Below are positions 6,657 through 8,559 of a stretch of DNA of 8,559 nucleotides, piece by piece. Below the pieces are notes generated by a model that worked only from the letters and a program-made list of their open reading frames with translations, searched no databases and was not told the origin of the DNA. The stretch's first letter is position 1. Each line of letters opens with the position of its first letter. The stretch is from an uncultured Bacteroidales bacterium (GTDB lineage: Bacteria; Bacteroidota; Bacteroidia; Bacteroidales; UBA932): the NCBI GenBank assembly GCA_937890845.1, contig CALADR010000404.1, forward strand, positions 1 to 8,559, read 5' to 3'. Made by a program: the position numbers and the translations under genes.

Positions 6657-7138
6657 GTTCGTCCGGCACGAACATACTCTAACGGGTGCAAGTCCCTAAA
6701 CCGCCCTGATAGTGGGAAGGTTACAGCCAAAGACAAGGGTGTCTATCGTGAGGTAGAATCTGAAGGAACCGACGCCAAACCGAATGCAACCAAGCTTGCT
6801 TGGATTGCTGAGGTGCGAAGGAGGAAAAGTGAAACTTAACACAACGGCAAACATCTGGTCTGACGGACAGAAATCCGATATAAGGCCTAAGGGTGAGGAT
6901 GAGTCTGCTGATGAAGACAAAGTCCGATAACTATCCGAAATCACCCAAGGTAAATCGGGCAGATATAAGATGGAAAGAGTATGTCCTTAACCGGAGAGGC
7001 CTCGCAGGTGGGGCGAAAAAAAAATCGCCTTGCAGTAACAACGAACTGCGAGGAGTCAGCAGAGGTCATAGTACCTACTAATATCGACACGTAGGGAAGG
7101 ACTGAACTTTATTAGAATAAGTTTATTGAAGAAACTCA
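6657..7138 (+). ncRNA. Group II intron ribozyme, domains I-III and start of domain IV
   Basis: This 482-bp stretch has no protein gene; it is structural intron RNA. The 5' end folds as GTTCGT/ACGAAC (6657-6662 with 6668-6673). Domain I runs through the GGGTGCAAGTCCC hairpin (6684-6696), the AAGGGTGTC segment near 6736 and a region at about 6897-6925 that aligns with the exon-binding loop of the O. iheyensis intron. A stem pairing 7001-7007 (CTCGCAG) with 7046-7052 (CTGCGAG) encloses an extra hairpin, GGCGA/TCGCC, around a run of A residues. The conserved AGTCAGCAG...GTCATAGTACC near 7054-7075 marks domain III, which ends at about 7107. Domain edges are approximate because they were placed by eye. 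Confidence 0.85.
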
Positions 7139-8536
7139 ATGAAGGAAGAAATGCAGAAAACAAGAAATGAAAGCTGCCTTTTAAATGATAGGCTGGAAGC
7201 CGAAAGTATAGAAGGAGCGCAGACCTTTATGGAGATAACCGAAGGGGAACTTATTACAGTGCAGATAGATGAGAAGCACTTGTTGGAATACATTCTATCT
7301 CCCTATAATATGAACCGAGCATATAGGAAGGTCGTATCGAACGGCGGGAGCGGAGGTGTCGACTCTATGGAATTAAAAGAATTACTTCCATATCTGAAAC
7401 TCCACAAAGATGACCTCAAGTCTTCAATCTTGAACGGGAAATATAAACCCCAACCAGTACGAAGGGTTGAAATCCCGAAAGACAATGGTAAAACACGTCA
7501 GTTAGGTATCCCAACCTTAGTAGGCCGTGTCATTCAACAAAGCATCTCACAGGTGCTGATACCTATGTACGAACGTCAGTTCAGTGACGGAAGCTTTGGA
7601 TTTCGTCCCAATCGCAGTGCTCACGATGCACTCAGGAAAGCCCAATCAATAATCAATAGCGGCTATGAATATGCCGTAGGTATTGACTTAGAGCGCTTCT
7701 TCGACACTGTAAACCAAAGCTATTTGATAGAACTCCTTTCACATACCATTAAAGACGGCCGAGTAATCAGTCTTATTCACAGATACTTATATGCCGGAGT
7801 AATGGTAAATGGAGTATATCAACCAACAACAGAGGGGACACCCCAAGGAGGACCACTTAGTCCATTGTTGAGTAATATAGTTCTTAATGAAATGGATAAG
7901 GAGTTGGAGAGTCGCGGACATCCGTTTGTCCGTTATGCAGATGATAGTTTAATCTTCTGTAAGAGTAAACGAGGAGCAGAAAGAGTCTGTGAAAGTCTTA
8001 CAAGGTTTATCGAGAAGAAACTTCATTTAAAAGTAAATCGAGAGAAGACAGAAGTAGGGTATGTTCGCGGAATGAAGTTTCTGGGATATTCTTTCTATAA
8101 AACTGGCGAAGGCTGAAGGTTAAGAATCCATAGAAAATCATTAACCAAAGTCAGAGCCAAGCTTAAACTGTTGACTTCAAGGAGTAACGGAATGGGCTAT
8201 GAACATAGAAAAGAAGTTCTTCATCAGACTATTAGAGGATGGATTAACTACTTTAAGTTAGCGGACGCGAAATCATCTTTTATAGCTATTGATAAGTGGC
8301 TTCGCCGACGGATACGAATGTGTATATGGAAAAGTTGGAAATACCCAAAGACACGGGTTGCCAATCTCATCAAATGCGGAATCAAGCCCTATTGGGCACG
8401 CATATATGGGAATAGCAGCAAGGGGTATTGGGCAAATGCGGAGGGTATAATGCACCATGCGGCGACCAATGATAAACTCAGGCTCGCGGGCTATCCCTGT
8501 CTTATGGATTACTATGTCAGATTGCACGTAAAATAG
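7139..8536 (+). pseudogene. ltrA: Group II intron reverse transcriptase/maturase, interrupted by an in-frame TGA
   Basis: The intron-encoded protein copies the spliced intron RNA into DNA and, through its X (maturase) domain, helps splicing. The frame runs from the ATG at 7139 to TAG at 8534-8536, but codon 326 (8114-8116) is TGA; before it lie 325 residues and after it 139 more in the same frame. The reverse transcriptase blocks are intact: GFRPNRSAHDAL at 154-165, catalytic Asp183 in GIDLERFFD, EGTPQGGPLSPLLSN at 232-246 and RYADD at 265-269 with Asp268 and Asp269. The part after the stop (SRSNGMGY, TIRGWINYF, WLRRRIRMCIWK) is the group II maturase domain. Relatives read KTGEGWRL at this point, so TGA most simply replaces TGG. 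Product would be an RT without the X domain. No HNH domain follows. A stop codon at 7127-7129 makes 7139 the first usable start. Confidence 0.9.
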
Positions 8537-8537
8537 A

Positions 8538-8559
8538 GAACCGCCGTATGCGGAACCGC
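8538..8559 (+). ncRNA. Group II intron domain V, first half (cut by window end)
   Basis: The last 22 bases, GAACCGCCGTATGCGGAACC and two more, match the first strand and loop of domain V of group IIC introns. The catalytic triad appears to be CGC, as in O. iheyensis, where most group II introns have AGC. The helix tip is GCG-GAAC-CGC, the same GAAC loop as in the O. iheyensis intron. The pairing strand (expected to read like ATGTACGGTGG) is beyond the edge. It begins one base after the maturase stop codon. Confidence 0.85.

Larger units (their letters stand above)
6657..8559 (+). mobile_element. Group IIC self-splicing intron (3' end outside window)
   Basis: A retrotransposing ribozyme with its encoded reverse transcriptase. 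The RNA signals recall the Oceanobacillus iheyensis group IIC intron: a CCGGCA segment at nt 7-12 from the proposed start, GGGTGCAAGTCCC, AAGGGTGTC...GAATCTGAAGGAA in domain I, AGTCAGCAGAGGTCATAGTACC and GGGAAGGAC...GAAC in domain III, and GAACCGCCGTAT at the start of domain V. Insertion directly after an intrinsic terminator hairpin and the absence of an HNH endonuclease domain in the protein both fit class C. The 5' boundary at 6657 (GTTCG) comes from aligning the first 12 nt by eye with the remembered O. iheyensis sequence. The second half of domain V, domain VI and the 3' splice site lie past the right edge. The intron points opposite to the neighbouring - strand genes. Confidence 0.92.

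Noticed and set aside
6681..6800. A riboswitch-like leader (GGGTGCAAGTCCC and nearby stems)
   Set aside because: The same strings in the same order occur in group IIC domain I, which explains them better than any riboswitch class.
6696..6944. Short - strand open frame of 82 residues opposite intron domain I
   Set aside because: The sequence is explained by conserved ribozyme structure, and the predicted protein has no recognisable features.
6893..7081. Short + strand open frame of 62 residues in the intron leader
   Set aside because: It overlaps conserved ribozyme domains I-III and shows no protein-family signal.
8114..8116. TGA read as Trp through a variant genetic code
   Set aside because: The deaminase and S41 protease genes end at TGA at natural C-termini, and Trp is TGG throughout the intact genes.
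8171..8536. A separate open frame encoding 121 residues, as if an independent gene
   Set aside because: It is in the same frame as the reverse transcriptase, begins with a TTG inside the conserved maturase sequence and continues that domain; it is the downstream half of the interrupted gene.
1..8559. CRISPR arrays, tRNA or rRNA genes, insertion-sequence ends
   Set aside because: No spaced direct repeats, cloverleaf-like sequence, rRNA sequence or transposase were seen by eye on either strand.

Overview
The window most resembles a gut-type Bacteroidales chromosome. The evidence is the gene families (an acyl-CoA ligase tail ending in a TPKRSIKRYLY-type motif, ComE-type dCMP deaminase, S41 protease, TonB-like protein), the lack of strong Shine-Dalgarno sequences, a candidate TAnnTTTG-type -7 promoter element and the moderate GC content. 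Species cannot be fixed from this sequence alone. The standard code is in use: TGA ends the deaminase and protease genes and Trp is TGG.

Layout. Positions 1-2352 form a + strand operon: the C-terminus of an AMP-forming acyl-CoA ligase (enters from the left), dCMP deaminase, and a membrane-anchored S41 carboxy-terminal-processing protease. Gaps are 18 bp and then a 1-base stop/start overlap. A bidirectional hairpin at about 2377-2423 separates this from a converging - strand cluster, which reads from right to left as alkaline phosphatase lipoprotein (5280-6515), asparaginyl-tRNA synthetase (3861-5255), uridine kinase (3185-3823) and a small TonB-like envelope protein (2422-3192). Spacings of 24, 37 and -8 bp suggest one transcript, headed by a possible -7 element just upstream of the phosphatase.

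From 6657 to the right edge lies a group II intron, class IIC, on the + strand. It begins at the foot of a long palindromic terminator (6613-6655), the kind of site this class is known to choose. The ribozyme domains I-III fill 6657 to about 7107. A reverse transcriptase/maturase gene sits in domain IV, and the first half of domain V is visible before the window cuts off. The reverse transcriptase frame is interrupted by one TGA codon (8114-8116) where relatives carry Trp, so the maturase (X) domain would not be made and the copy is probably no longer autonomous.

The conserved genes cover pyrimidine salvage (dCMP deaminase and uridine kinase, on opposite strands), translation (AsnRS), envelope proteolysis, phosphate release and lipid activation. 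They look like ordinary housekeeping with no single shared pathway. I found no convincing new defence or other undescribed system. The points most worth a second look are the intron with its broken maturase and unusual 5' end, and the His/Trp metal-site pair in the alkaline phosphatase.
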